From the NCBI RefSeq assembly GCF_002980495.1, contig NZ_PVBR01000010.1, forward strand, positions 1 through 64,000: DNA of 64,000 bases, in the 5' to 3' direction. The notes below the pieces were generated by a model, which was given only the letters and a program-made list of their open reading frames with translations, was not told the origin of the DNA and did not search any database. Within the stretch, counting starts at the first letter, position 1. Each line of letters starts with the position of its first letter. This document shows, piece by piece, positions 27,219-35,890 of this stretch. The stretch is from Phyllobacterium phragmitis (GTDB taxonomy: Bacteria; Pseudomonadota; Alphaproteobacteria; Rhizobiales; Rhizobiaceae). A program made the position numbers and the translations under genes.

Positions 27219-27863
27219 TTATGCGCCGCAGAAATTGCGGGCCTGGGGCGTCCAGTTTCCGAAGCCTGTCGCGACCATATTTGCCATTACCCGGCAAACA
27301 TATTTCTTCTGGGCGGGATCGTTATTGGGCCCTGCGTGATAGCGGGCCACCGCAAGCGTCCAATTGCCTTCGCGGGCACGAAGCTGTTTCAGGAAGCGCG
27401 CGGCGTAGTCGACATTCGCGCTCGGCAGCAACATTTTTGCGACCGAGGGAAACTCCTTGCCATGGAAATAATGGTTGATCTGCATGCAGCCAAGATCGAT
27501 CAGCTTGGCCCCCTGACGCCTTGCCCGCTCGAAGCCCGACAATGCCGCGGCGGCTGTCGGGAAGAATGCCGCCTTGCCCTCGATGTTCATCGCATAGGGC
27601 TGCAGCGAGTTCTTGCGCCCCGTTTCCGTCAGGCCGACAGCATAGAGAATGCCGATCGGGATGCCGTATTTGGTGGCAGCCTTATGCATCTCCCGTTCAC
27701 AGACGTTCTCCGCCCGCGCAGGCGTGCTGCCAAGCGCAAGGATGCTAGACGATAATATCGCGAGACAAACGGCGGTCGCCACGCGCGTCGGCAGGCGAAG
27801 GCGGAGCGCTCCCTTGCGCCTGTTCGTCCGGCGTCCACGCTCCGCGCTGATCGCGATTGCCAT
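27219..27863 (-). CDS. flagellar-locus lytic transglycosylase (SLT domain)
   Basis: Secreted peptidoglycan lytic transglycosylase, 214 residues. A basic N-region (GRRTNRRKGALRLRLPTR) leads into a hydrophobic core and a signal cleavage near ARAENV. The SLT catalytic Glu lies in YAVGLTETGR, followed by the LGCMQINHYFHG block. The ATG at 27863 has AAGGAGAGG upstream. Its first 119 nt overlap the end of fliK in another frame. It probably opens the cell wall for the rod, replacing the hydrolase domain missing from FlgJ. Confidence 0.88.
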   Translation of the reverse strand: MAIAISAERGRRTNRRKGALRLRLPTRVATAVCLAILSSSILALGSTPARAENVCEREMHKAATKYGIPIGILYAVGLTETGRKNSLQPYAMNIEGKAAFFPTAAAALSGFERARRQGAKLIDLGCMQINHYFHGKEFPSVAKMLLPSANVDYAARFLKQLRAREGNWTLAVARYHAGPNNDPAQKKYVCRVMANMVATGFGNWTPQARNFCGA

Positions 27864-29079
27864 TCCCCTCTCCTTGCATATGGGTATGCGGTTGCCCTCC
27901 ATTGCGCCCGCCCGATTGATCCTGTGCAGCGAAATTCTGCTGCCCCGTCTGGCCGCCTGTGGCATTTGCCGTGGAGGTCCCTCCGCGCTCGGTCACAGTG
28001 ATGGCCACGACAGCATGATCGCTCAGCCCCGCCGACTGTAGAGCTTTGCCGAGCAGATCCCGGTCGGCCGAAAGCCGCTCCGCGGTCTCTCGCCGGTCGG
28101 CCACCAGTTCCACCTGCATGCCGTTGGGGACGAGCCGCAGCCTGGCGGTCACGGTTCCAAGTTCGATCGGCTCCAGCCGGATATTGAGGACCTTCGCCAC
28201 TCCGTAGCTGCGCTCCGAGACGATTTGCACCTCAGCGATATGGATAGCCGGCCTGGTCGAGGGAGCGGCGACATTCGTCGAACCGGCCGGATTGCTTGCC
28301 CCGGCGGCCCGACTTTGCGTATTTGGCAGGACTGCGCCGGCGTTGGGAGCATCGCTGCTGCGTGGCTTGGCCGTGCCGTTCACATCCGGCTGCGTGGATG
28401 TTTTTGGATCGTTGTCGGTGGTCTCTTGATTACGAATTTCCCCACCACCTGCAGATAATGACGACTTACCGTCGTTGGCAACGGGCGTTGTGTTGTCAGC
28501 GTTCGGCTTGGCGATCACATCCGAAGCCGGGCGATCAAGCTTCTGCCGGGTTGCGGCAGGGTCGGCCGGCGGAATGGTCTGCTTTGGCGCGTTCCCATCT
28601 GTTTTGGGTCCGTCCACCTCCATATTGCCGTTTTCATCGAACTGGGTTTCAGCAAAAATGCTCGAAAGGCCCGCCCCTTGCTTTCCGATTTCTTCAGTAT
28701 CGGCGCCAGAACCGCCCGCCTTGCTGCCGGCGGCACTCGCCGTCTCGGCCTGCTTGATACGCAAGGGATCGAACGCAAGCATGGCCTGGGCGGTCATCGT
28801 TGCAATGGAACCAGGTTCCTTGGCAGCAGGCATCGCATTGTCTTTTTCTTGTTCGGCATCGGGGTCTTCAGCATTCGATGTCCGGCTGCTCCGCTTTTCC
28901 GCCTTGCCGCCGCTCTCCCCAAACTCCTTGACCAGCGTTTCGAAGTTTGCCGCAGCAGATTTCATATCGGCGGCATCCTCCCCCACCGAGAACGGTGCAG
29001 ATTTGGACCTCAACGCCTGCGCGTGCGTCGCGCGAGCCGAGGGGTAAACCGCCTGAGCAAGGGCATCCTTGATCGTCAT
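27745..29079 (-). CDS. fliK: flagellar hook-length control protein (FliK/MotD)
   Basis: Protein of 444 residues with a long low-complexity Ser/Thr/Asn/Asp-rich middle and a conserved FliK C-terminal domain (VLNIRLEPIELGTVTARLRL then VELVADRRETAERLSADRDL). This is the protein earlier called MotD in Sinorhizobium and recognised as FliK. The ATG at 29079 overlaps the motC stop (ATGA); the 39-codon upstream extension would overlap motC and is rejected. Its 3' end overlaps the transglycosylase gene by 119 nt. Confidence 0.88.
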   Translation of the reverse strand: MTIKDALAQAVYPSARATHAQALRSKSAPFSVGEDAADMKSAAANFETLVKEFGESGGKAEKRSSRTSNAEDPDAEQEKDNAMPAAKEPGSIATMTAQAMLAFDPLRIKQAETASAAGSKAGGSGADTEEIGKQGAGLSSIFAETQFDENGNMEVDGPKTDGNAPKQTIPPADPAATRQKLDRPASDVIAKPNADNTTPVANDGKSSLSAGGGEIRNQETTDNDPKTSTQPDVNGTAKPRSSDAPNAGAVLPNTQSRAAGASNPAGSTNVAAPSTRPAIHIAEVQIVSERSYGVAKVLNIRLEPIELGTVTARLRLVPNGMQVELVADRRETAERLSADRDLLGKALQSAGLSDHAVVAITVTERGGTSTANATGGQTGQQNFAAQDQSGGRNGGQPHTHMQGEGNGNRDQRGAWTPDEQAQGSAPPSPADARGDRRLSRDIIV

Positions 29080-30347
29080 TGCGTCGCCTTTCCCAGCAAT
29101 TGGTCGATTTCTGCCAGCTTCTTCTTCGTATCGTCCACCGTCTCCTGCAATGCCGAATCCGGCACGGAATCCGGCTCGCTGTGCGACCGTGTCCACGATG
29201 GGTCATTCTCGCTGCTCGCGGGGATGGGCACCACTTCAGCCTTGGACGGCATGGGAGGATCGGAGGCCGGCTGCGCCGGCTCCCGGAGGACACGCCCGGC
29301 CATGGCTTCGGCAGCATCGAGCAGTCTTTTATCGCGTTCGTGCAAACGTTCCCTCGGTATCTCCGACAGTGTGCGGATAGCGTCTCGCGCACGCATTGAA
29401 CCGGCCTTGCTCGCGGCGGAATAGAGCCTGGCCTGCGTGCCGTCCAGATGCAGCTCAGCTGCCAGTTCAGCGGCCTTGGCCGAAATGAACCGGGCACGTT
29501 CCATTTGCCCGTCCAGAAGAGCGCCGCGCGCCACACGCAGGTAGAAGGTGTGCTGTGCCGCCGGCTTGGCGAGTTGCGCCAGTTCCGCTATTTCATCATT
29601 GCCGATCTTGTCCTTCAATTGCAGAACCGCATCGACGAACTGCCGAAAGAAATCCTCGGCATAGGGCGAGCGGGAAAAGCGCTGGAGATAATTTCGCGCC
29701 AGCACTTTCACCTTAGCCGCGTCGCCGAGCCGTGCCGCGATCCTGAGACTGCGCCGGATCGCCGCCTCCTCGAACAACGAGCCGGGCACGGAAACGCGCA
29801 CCATATCGAGGCGTTTCATCGCCATGGACGGATCCGACACGGCCACCTGAGGTGCGGTCACCAGATAGATCGAGGCTAAAAGCTCGTTCGGAATTCCCGG
29901 TGGCAGCGGATCGGAGAACTGCTGCACGGCTTCCGCCGAATTGGCATCCGCATAGGCCAGGGCACCCGCGACAAGGCGGGGCGGCAGGGCCTCGGGCGGC
30001 GCGGCCGCTAGTATAGCTCGCACGACATCGGGATTGCCGCCGTTCAGGAGGTAAATGACCGCCGCATGAAGATTTACCGTCTTGGACCAGACATCAGGCG
30101 GACCTGCCTGCAATTGCTGCGCGATACGCGCCAGGACGCGGTTGAGCATGGCAAGCGCCTCCGGCTTGCCGCTAACTACCTGGTCCTGCAGCATCCGCAA
30201 CGAGCGAACGAGCTGATAAGGCTCCAGCACCGGCAACGACGACGCCGCGGCTGCTCCCGCGCAGAACGGACCGCCCGACGCCATAATGATCGGCGGAGCC
30301 AACGCAAGCATCGCTGCACGCAAGGAGCGTCGGAAATCCCTCATCAT
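29076..30347 (-). CDS. motC: chemotaxis/motility protein MotC
   Basis: Periplasmic motor accessory specific to Hyphomicrobiales, 423 residues. A signal peptide (ALAPPIIMASGGPFCAGAAA) precedes a mostly helical body (YQLVRSLRMLQDQVVSGKPE). The C-terminus is Ser/Pro/Glu-rich. In Sinorhizobium MotC interacts with the periplasmic part of MotB. It overlaps both motB and fliK by 4 nt. Confidence 0.92.
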   Translation of the reverse strand: MMRDFRRSLRAAMLALAPPIIMASGGPFCAGAAAASSLPVLEPYQLVRSLRMLQDQVVSGKPEALAMLNRVLARIAQQLQAGPPDVWSKTVNLHAAVIYLLNGGNPDVVRAILAAAPPEALPPRLVAGALAYADANSAEAVQQFSDPLPPGIPNELLASIYLVTAPQVAVSDPSMAMKRLDMVRVSVPGSLFEEAAIRRSLRIAARLGDAAKVKVLARNYLQRFSRSPYAEDFFRQFVDAVLQLKDKIGNDEIAELAQLAKPAAQHTFYLRVARGALLDGQMERARFISAKAAELAAELHLDGTQARLYSAASKAGSMRARDAIRTLSEIPRERLHERDKRLLDAAEAMAGRVLREPAQPASDPPMPSKAEVVPIPASSENDPSWTRSHSEPDSVPDSALQETVDDTKKKLAEIDQLLGKATQ

Positions 30348-31543
30348 GGGGCCGTTTTCAGGAAGATATCGATGCGACGGTTCTCCGCGGCATAAGCATC
30401 CTCCGGCTTCTTCGGCTGCCGGTCCGCATATCCCTCGACGCGCAATACCCGCTTTTCATCAAGACCGCCGCGCACCAGCATGTAGTAAGCCATCTGCGCG
30501 CGCGCCGACGAAAGCCGCCAATTATCATAGGAATCACTCTTGAACGGCCGCGCGTCCGTATGTCCGCTGATGATGACGCTGCCTTGCCTGCCGGCGATGA
30601 TCTTGGCGATCTTTTCCAGAACCTCGACCACACGCCGGTCCGGCTTGGCCGAGCCGATGGCGAACATGCCGTAATCGATCTTGTCAGTCAGTTGAATCAT
30701 GACGCCGCCATCGGCAGGCACGACGGTGATATCGGGACTGTTCGGCTCTTTTGCCGCCGCTGTCGCCGCGCGGATTTCCCGCGCCAGCTTTTCGGCTTCA
30801 GCCAAATCCTTCTCCTCGGGCAGGCTTTCGGCTTTTACGGGTGCGCTGTTGGATTTCTCCGCCTGATCCGTTTTGTCATCAGCCGATGCTTTTCCAACCT
30901 TCGCTGTGTCGGAAGCTTGTGTCTCGGGCCCCGTTTCCTTTGCGTCCGTGCTTGGAGAGAGAGGTGGCGTAACCGGTCCCGCCGTCACGGGAAACAGCTC
31001 GTCATCGACGCGGTTCGACCAATAATCCGGATTGAAGGGATCGCGATATGCCTCGCCGCCCTCCGAACCGGTCAACGGGCCAGCAGTGGCGGCCCCGCCC
31101 TCGCCGGCTTTCGACTGATTCTGCATAATTCCGGTCTCATTGGCGATCTCGGCCAGCACGGCATAAGGCTCCTTGAACATCAGCCGCTCTTCGCTTTCGG
31201 ACGGCGTCTGGGCCTTCTTGTCATTGATGACCTTGGCGCCCTCTTCCGTGGCCTTGTCGCTCTCGAAGCGCACCTTGCCCTCGTCCAGATCGATCTCCTC
31301 CACGCCTTTGCGGCTGCTGTGCCTGTCGATCAGCTTGACCGGATTGAAATAGCTCGCCACCGCCGCCTTGGTTTCCTCATTGGTGGCATTGATCAGCCAC
31401 ATCACCAGGAAGAACGCCATCATCGCGGTCATGAAATCCGCATAGGCGATTTTCCAGACGCCGCCATGATGCTCTTCATGGTCGTCGCCATGGCCGCGAC
31501 GCACGATAATGATTTCGCGGTGGGTCTCGGGATCGATACTCAT
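30344..31543 (-). CDS. motB: flagellar motor stator protein MotB
   Basis: Stator subunit, 399 residues. A single membrane helix follows KIAYADFMTAMMAFFLVMWL and carries the proton-binding Asp D36. A long acidic linker precedes the OmpA-like peptidoglycan-binding domain (VIISGHTDARPFKSDSYDNW). The linker is much longer than in enteric MotB, as in related bacteria. motA is in a different operon (45163-46035). Confidence 0.96.
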   Translation of the reverse strand: MSIDPETHREIIIVRRGHGDDHEEHHGGVWKIAYADFMTAMMAFFLVMWLINATNEETKAAVASYFNPVKLIDRHSSRKGVEEIDLDEGKVRFESDKATEEGAKVINDKKAQTPSESEERLMFKEPYAVLAEIANETGIMQNQSKAGEGGAATAGPLTGSEGGEAYRDPFNPDYWSNRVDDELFPVTAGPVTPPLSPSTDAKETGPETQASDTAKVGKASADDKTDQAEKSNSAPVKAESLPEEKDLAEAEKLAREIRAATAAAKEPNSPDITVVPADGGVMIQLTDKIDYGMFAIGSAKPDRRVVEVLEKIAKIIAGRQGSVIISGHTDARPFKSDSYDNWRLSSARAQMAYYMLVRGGLDEKRVLRVEGYADRQPKKPEDAYAAENRRIDIFLKTAP

Positions 31544-32199
31544 CGGACCAATGCCTTCAATTCGGCGAGCAGGGGTGAAAGCCGGGTTTCGACAATCATT
31601 TCACCGAGCTTCATGCTGAGTTCCGCCTGCTCCGCCTCGACAAGCACGAACTGCTCAGGCGCAAATCCCTCCTGGCGCCGCAGCGCGTCGAGCAGGTCGT
31701 GCGGGCCTCGTATTTCAATGGCCCCATCCGCCGCGTTCCGAACGAGAGACGCAACCTCCCGGGCAAAATCAGCGACCGCGTTTTTGGCGACGCTTTCGGC
31801 GACGAGCGGCTCAATGAGGTGGGTGACCTGCTGCGAGAACGACTCCTCGAGCGAAGCGAGCCCTTCGCTTAACTGCATTACCAGGCGATCGGCGGTTTCG
31901 TTCATGACGGATGTCCTGACCGAGCCGATTTCCTCCTCGTGCACGCGCTGCATGCGCTGCTTTTCGGCTTCATAGAGCGCATCCGCTTCCGCCCGGCCCG
32001 CTTCACGTCCTGCCTCGAAAGCCTGCTTCACCTGAAGTTCGATATCGACAGCCTCTTCGAAGGCCTGTTCCGCAGACGCCTCTTCTTCCGGCTCGTCCTC
32101 CTCGGAGGACGCGGGGAGAATGATCACCCGCTCGTCGGGAATGCGACGCGGCGAAAAATCGGAAAGAAAGCTGGCGATGGAAAGATCGCTCATGGTCAT
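31540..32199 (-). CDS. fliH: flagellar assembly protein FliH-like
   Basis: Cytoplasmic protein of 219 residues with an acidic helical centre (EAFEAGREAGRAEADALYEA-type stretch near 68-88) and a C-terminal alpha/beta domain (FVLVEAEQAELSMKLGEMIV), the layout of FliH, the regulator of the export ATPase FliI. Its ATG overlaps the fliF stop. Identity is less sure than for its neighbours because FliH is poorly conserved, but the location fits. Confidence 0.75.
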   Translation of the reverse strand: MTMSDLSIASFLSDFSPRRIPDERVIILPASSEEDEPEEEASAEQAFEEAVDIELQVKQAFEAGREAGRAEADALYEAEKQRMQRVHEEEIGSVRTSVMNETADRLVMQLSEGLASLEESFSQQVTHLIEPLVAESVAKNAVADFAREVASLVRNAADGAIEIRGPHDLLDALRRQEGFAPEQFVLVEAEQAELSMKLGEMIVETRLSPLLAELKALVR

Positions 32200-33929
32200 G
32201 CGGCCCTGCGTTCCGCCTCTTGGCCGGCAAAGCCATCCGCTTCGGTCGGGACCTGGATTTCTTCATGGACCCATTGCTTGAGAACCGCCGCGACACGCTC
32301 CTCGTCCATCTCGATCATCTGCTCCAGCCGGTAGCGAGCAGGTGCACGCATTCGCTGGCGAAGATCGCCGAGGCTCTCCTGCGCCTGTGCCGCATAAGCC
32401 GCGGCTCCTGACAGAGCTGTTTCGCCGGAAGCCTCGACATTCGCCAACTGCCCCGTCCCGGTGAAATCCGGAATGGCAATCTCGCCTGCTTCGCGCTCGC
32501 CTGCCAGTTCAGCCACTCGATTGCCGGCGATTTCGCGCATGAGCGGTCTGGCGCCGAACCAGATGATCAGCACCACTGCGCCGATCAGCGCCGCAGCGTT
32601 GATCAGGCTGCCGGCCTGGCGCAGGATCAGTTCCGATATCGGCGTGGAAGCAGGCTGTATCTCGTCGCCGGCAGGATCCATGAAATTCAGCGCCGTGACG
32701 TTGATCACATCGCCACGATCGGCATTGAGCCCTGCCGCCGTCGAGACGAGGTCGCGGATTTTAGCCACCTGTTCATCGACGAAATTCGCCGGAGGCGGCG
32801 TCGTTCCCGCCGAAGCGAGGAGCCGTGCCTGATCGATGACCACGGCGATCGACAGATGCTTGACCGAATAGCCGTCGCTTACCGTCGAAACGGTCTTGCT
32901 GCTCATTTCGTAATTGGTCAATTCCTCGCGCCGCTCGGTCTTTTCGGAGGAACTTTCTCCATTTCTGCTCTGGATTTCCTCCTGCGGAATATTCTGCTCG
33001 ACACCTGTCGCGTTATCGTCCTTCGAGTTTTGCGAGGCACCGTTTTCACGCACCACGCGGACCGATCGCTCGACCCTGGACTCGGGATCGAACACCGTCT
33101 CGTTGATCTGCCGTCGATCCGTATCGAGCGCCACCTGCACGCTGGTCTGGAAATGGCCAACGCCCAGATAGGGCGCGAGAGCCTTGCGGATATTGTCGTC
33201 GATCGAGGCCGATACTTGGCTTTCCAGCGTCGCCGCCATCACCGCCGCGCCATTGGCGCGGTCGCCGCTCGATGCGAGAAGCCGGCCATTGGTGTTCATG
33301 ACGGTCACCGAGGCCGCGTCGAGGGCGGGAACGGCGGCCGCCACAAGCTGGCGGATGGATTGCGCCGATTCGACCGCAAAACCACCCTCGGTCCGGATGA
33401 CGACGGAAGCCGAAGGCTTCTGGTCGCCGCGCCGGAAGCTCCCCTTCTCAGGGAGGACGATGTGGATGCGCGCGGCCTTGATGCCCCTTATCGCCTGGAT
33501 GGTCCGGGCAATCTCACCTTCGAGGGCGCGTACGCGGGTGATCTCCTGCATGAAGGAGGTAAGTCCCAGCGATCCCATATTGTCGAAAAGCTCGTAGCCG
33601 GCATTGTTGCTTGTCGGCAGCCCCTTTTCTGCCAGATGCATGCGCGCCTGTTCGGCCTTCCCGTAGGGAACGAGAATGGAAGTGCCGTCCGATTTCACGT
33701 CGAATGGAATACCGGCCTCGCCGAGTGCCATTCCCATGCGATTGACGTCGTCGCGGTTCAGCCCGACATAGAGCGTTTCATACGGCGGCCGGCTGAAATA
33801 GAAGCTCGAGAACAGGATCGTGCCGAAGAGCGCCACGCCCATGAGCCCGAGCGCAACCAGCCGCCTCGTGCCAAGCCTGGCCAACGCACCTGAAAACTGT
33901 TCGAGAAATTGCCGGAAATTCTTCTGCAT
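32196..33929 (-). CDS. fliF: flagellar MS-ring protein FliF
   Basis: MS-ring subunit, 577 residues, with two membrane helices (LVALGLMGVALFGTILFSSF near residue 25 and INAAALIGAVVLIIWFG near 440). The secretin-like repeats include PYETLYVGLNRDDVNRM and RIHIVLPEKGSFRRG. The C-terminus should bind FliG. It heads fliF-fliH-motB-motC-fliK-transglycosylase, all overlapping. A motif copy lies 41 bp before the start. Confidence 0.96.
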   Translation of the reverse strand: MQKNFRQFLEQFSGALARLGTRRLVALGLMGVALFGTILFSSFYFSRPPYETLYVGLNRDDVNRMGMALGEAGIPFDVKSDGTSILVPYGKAEQARMHLAEKGLPTSNNAGYELFDNMGSLGLTSFMQEITRVRALEGEIARTIQAIRGIKAARIHIVLPEKGSFRRGDQKPSASVVIRTEGGFAVESAQSIRQLVAAAVPALDAASVTVMNTNGRLLASSGDRANGAAVMAATLESQVSASIDDNIRKALAPYLGVGHFQTSVQVALDTDRRQINETVFDPESRVERSVRVVRENGASQNSKDDNATGVEQNIPQEEIQSRNGESSSEKTERREELTNYEMSSKTVSTVSDGYSVKHLSIAVVIDQARLLASAGTTPPPANFVDEQVAKIRDLVSTAAGLNADRGDVINVTALNFMDPAGDEIQPASTPISELILRQAGSLINAAALIGAVVLIIWFGARPLMREIAGNRVAELAGEREAGEIAIPDFTGTGQLANVEASGETALSGAAAYAAQAQESLGDLRQRMRAPARYRLEQMIEMDEERVAAVLKQWVHEEIQVPTEADGFAGQEAERRAA

Positions 33930-33969
33930 CGCACCCTGCCGCCATCATTTCACGGGCGACCATAGCGAG

Positions 33970-33985
33970 CGAAGCTTGCGCGAAG
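33970..33985 (-). promoter_or_regulatory. recurring flagellar upstream motif, fliF copy
   Basis: Gene-sense CTTCGCGCAAGCTTCG, 41 bp before fliF, used here as the reference form. FtcR is known to bind the fliF promoter region in Brucella, which makes this the best candidate FtcR site. Confidence 0.75.
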
Positions 33986-34034
33986 TTAGAGTGGTGAACC
34001 GCTGTTTTATCGAACTGCGGCGCAAACGCAGCAA

Positions 34035-34059
34035 GGGACCGTGCCCCCCGCACGGTCCC
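34035..34059 (-). terminator. hairpin after fliC
   Basis: A perfect 10-bp stem GGGACCGTGC (34035-34044) / GCACGGTCCC (34050-34059) with a five-base loop lies 28 nt past the flagellin stop. There is no strong T-tract, but the stem is very GC-rich and is the only plausible end for the flagellin mRNA before the fliF promoter. Confidence 0.65.
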
Positions 34060-34086
34060 CCGGCCCCCCACCTTTTTAAACGCCGC

Positions 34087-34932
34087 TTATCCGCGGAACA
34101 GCGAGAGGATGCTCTGGTTGCTCGAGTTGGCGATCGACAGAGCCTGAACACCAAGCTGCTGCTGAACCTGCAGAGCCGACAGACGCGCCGATTCCTTGTT
34201 CATGTCGGCATCGACGAGAGCGCCGACGCCCTTGTCGATCGAGTCCTCCAAGCCGGAAAGGAAGCTCTTCTGGCTGTCGATCTGCGACTTGGCAGCACCA
34301 AGCGTAGCCGCGCCTGTTACGAGGTCAGCCAGAGCCCCTTCCACTGTATCGAGAAGACCGCCGATATCAGCGTCCACCGTCGCTGATGTGAAGAAGCCAT
34401 CAGCAACAATGGCCGTAACCATGGTTGCAGCATCCGTATCCGCAGCTGCAACCGTGATTTTATCGACCGTCACGGTCGCACCCGAACGATTGTAGGACGA
34501 AACGACTTCAAGATCGTCCGTAGGGCCATTGAGAAGATTCGAACCAGCGTAATTTGCATTGCTGAGTGCCGAATTAATATTCGAAACGATCGACTTGACT
34601 TCGGCTTCGATCTTGCCCTTGTCTTCGGCGCTTGCGCCAATTGCTGAAATCAGCTTGGTTTTAATGTCATCGACCGAATCCTTGATCTTGTTGATCGCGG
34701 AATAGGCCGTATCGACCTTGCCGGCACCGAGAGCGAGCGAGTCCTGAACAGCCGAATTGGCCTTGTTGTCGGACTTCATCGAGGTCGCGATGGACCAGTA
34801 GGCCGCATTGTCCGAGGCTTCGCTGATGCGCAGGCCGGTGGAGATGCGGTTCTGTGTGGATTCCAGCGCCTTGTTGGTGGACGAAAGCGTCTGAAGCGCG
34901 GTCATAGCCGCGGAATTGGTCAGAAGACTCAT
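34087..34932 (-). CDS. fliC: flagellin
   Basis: Filament subunit, 281 residues, a short flagellin. The conserved N-terminal D0/D1 helices (SLLTNSAAMTALQTLSSTNK, QNRISTGLRISEASDNAAYW) and C-terminal helices (VQQQLGVQALSIANSSNQSI) flank a small variable centre at about 150-200. It is the only flagellin gene in the window and appears monocistronic between fliP and fliF. Its leader carries a dispersed palindrome, and its promoter lacks the recurring flagellar motif, suggesting separate late control, including FlbT/FlaF acting on the mRNA. Confidence 0.97.
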   Translation of the reverse strand: MSLLTNSAAMTALQTLSSTNKALESTQNRISTGLRISEASDNAAYWSIATSMKSDNKANSAVQDSLALGAGKVDTAYSAINKIKDSVDDIKTKLISAIGASAEDKGKIEAEVKSIVSNINSALSNANYAGSNLLNGPTDDLEVVSSYNRSGATVTVDKITVAAADTDAATMVTAIVADGFFTSATVDADIGGLLDTVEGALADLVTGAATLGAAKSQIDSQKSFLSGLEDSIDKGVGALVDADMNKESARLSALQVQQQLGVQALSIANSSNQSILSLFRG

Positions 34933-34953
34933 TGGGTATTGCCCCTGTTCAAG

Positions 34954-34995
34954 GCATGACGCCGAAAAGCCAAGGCTTTTCAGACAAGATCATGC
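34954..34995 (-). repeat. small dispersed palindrome, copy 2, in the flagellin leader
   Basis: In gene sense GCATGA...TCATGC outer arms enclose GAAAAGCC-TT-GGCTTTTC inner arms. It lies 22-63 nt before the fliC start and so is probably in the mRNA leader. Design and orientation match the element at 5708-5752. Confidence 0.75.
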
Positions 34996-35152
34996 AGCAT
35001 ATTGAATGATTTTTTCGGGACAGGCCGGACTGAAACCGGCATGGCGGAGCGGCATCATGCCTATTGCCAGCAGTTGTGGCAAATCCGTCATGCCGTGATC
35101 CTTACATAGCAATTGCTACAAATGTGTTAACGGCCGTAAAAAATTTCGCAGA
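34996..35152 (-). promoter_or_regulatory. fliC promoter region with several dyads
   Basis: Three palindromes are seen: GGCATCATGCC (35051-35061), TTGCCA-N7-TGGCAA (35064-35082) and the perfect TAGCAATTGCTA (35107-35118). They are candidate operators for flagellin control. A sigma-54 type GG/GC pair was looked for and did not fit the spacing. Confidence 0.45.
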
Positions 35153-35890
35153 TCATGAAAAAGAGCGGATGAGGCTGCCGACAAGAATGTTCCAGCCGTC
35201 GATCAGAACGAAGAACAGAATCTTGAACGGTAGCGACAAAACCGTCGGCGGCAGCATCATCATGCCCATCGACATGGTGAGCGTAGCGACCACAAGATCG
35301 ATGACCAGGAATGGCAGAACGATCAGGAAGCCTATCTCGAAGCCGCGGCGCAGTTCCGAAATCATGAAAGCCGGAACCAGAATGCGCAGATCGACCACAC
35401 CATCATCGCCAGTGCGGAAGGAGGGATCCGCCAGATCCTCGAACAGCCGCAGATCCTTGTCGCGCACCTGGCGCAGCATGAATTCGCGGAACGGCGATGC
35501 GATCTCGCGCAGTGCCGCATCCTGCGCGATCTCATTGCGCATCAGCGGCTGCACACCGTTCTGCCACGCCCGATCGAAGGCCGGCGCCATGACATAGAAA
35601 GTCATGAACAGCGCGAGGCTGACCATCACCAGGTTAGCCGGCGCGGTCTGCAACCCCAGCCCCGAGCGCAGCATGGAGAAGGCGATGGCGAAGCGCGTGA
35701 AGCTCGTCACCATGATCAGAAGGCCAGGCGCGATCGAAAGCACCGTCAAAAGTCCGAGGAGCTGGACGATCTGCCCGCTCGCAGCACCACTGCCGGCAGG
35801 AATCAGGCCGTCGAGCGAAAACGTCTGCGCCGCCGCTCCATGGGCGGTAACGAGAAGAACCGCCGCGATGAGAAAAAGGCGCTTGTTCAT
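35153..35890 (-). CDS. fliP: flagellar export apparatus protein FliP
   Basis: Export-gate protein, 245 residues, with a cleavable signal (LFLIAAVLLVTAHGAAAQ) and the membrane core LTVLSIAPGLLIMVTSFTRF, plus the family phrase FMISELRRGFEIGFLIVLPF. It overlaps fliL by 4 nt and ends the flgB-to-fliP operon. Confidence 0.96.
   Translation of the reverse strand: MNKRLFLIAAVLLVTAHGAAAQTFSLDGLIPAGSGAASGQIVQLLGLLTVLSIAPGLLIMVTSFTRFAIAFSMLRSGLGLQTAPANLVMVSLALFMTFYVMAPAFDRAWQNGVQPLMRNEIAQDAALREIASPFREFMLRQVRDKDLRLFEDLADPSFRTGDDGVVDLRILVPAFMISELRRGFEIGFLIVLPFLVIDLVVATLTMSMGMMMLPPTVLSLPFKILFFVLIDGWNILVGSLIRSFS

Noticed and set aside
35064-35100. Possible sigma-54 promoter before fliC (GG and GC elements)
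   Set aside because: The distance between GG and GC in the best candidate is 12 rather than 10 bases, and flagellin genes of this order are not known to need sigma-54.
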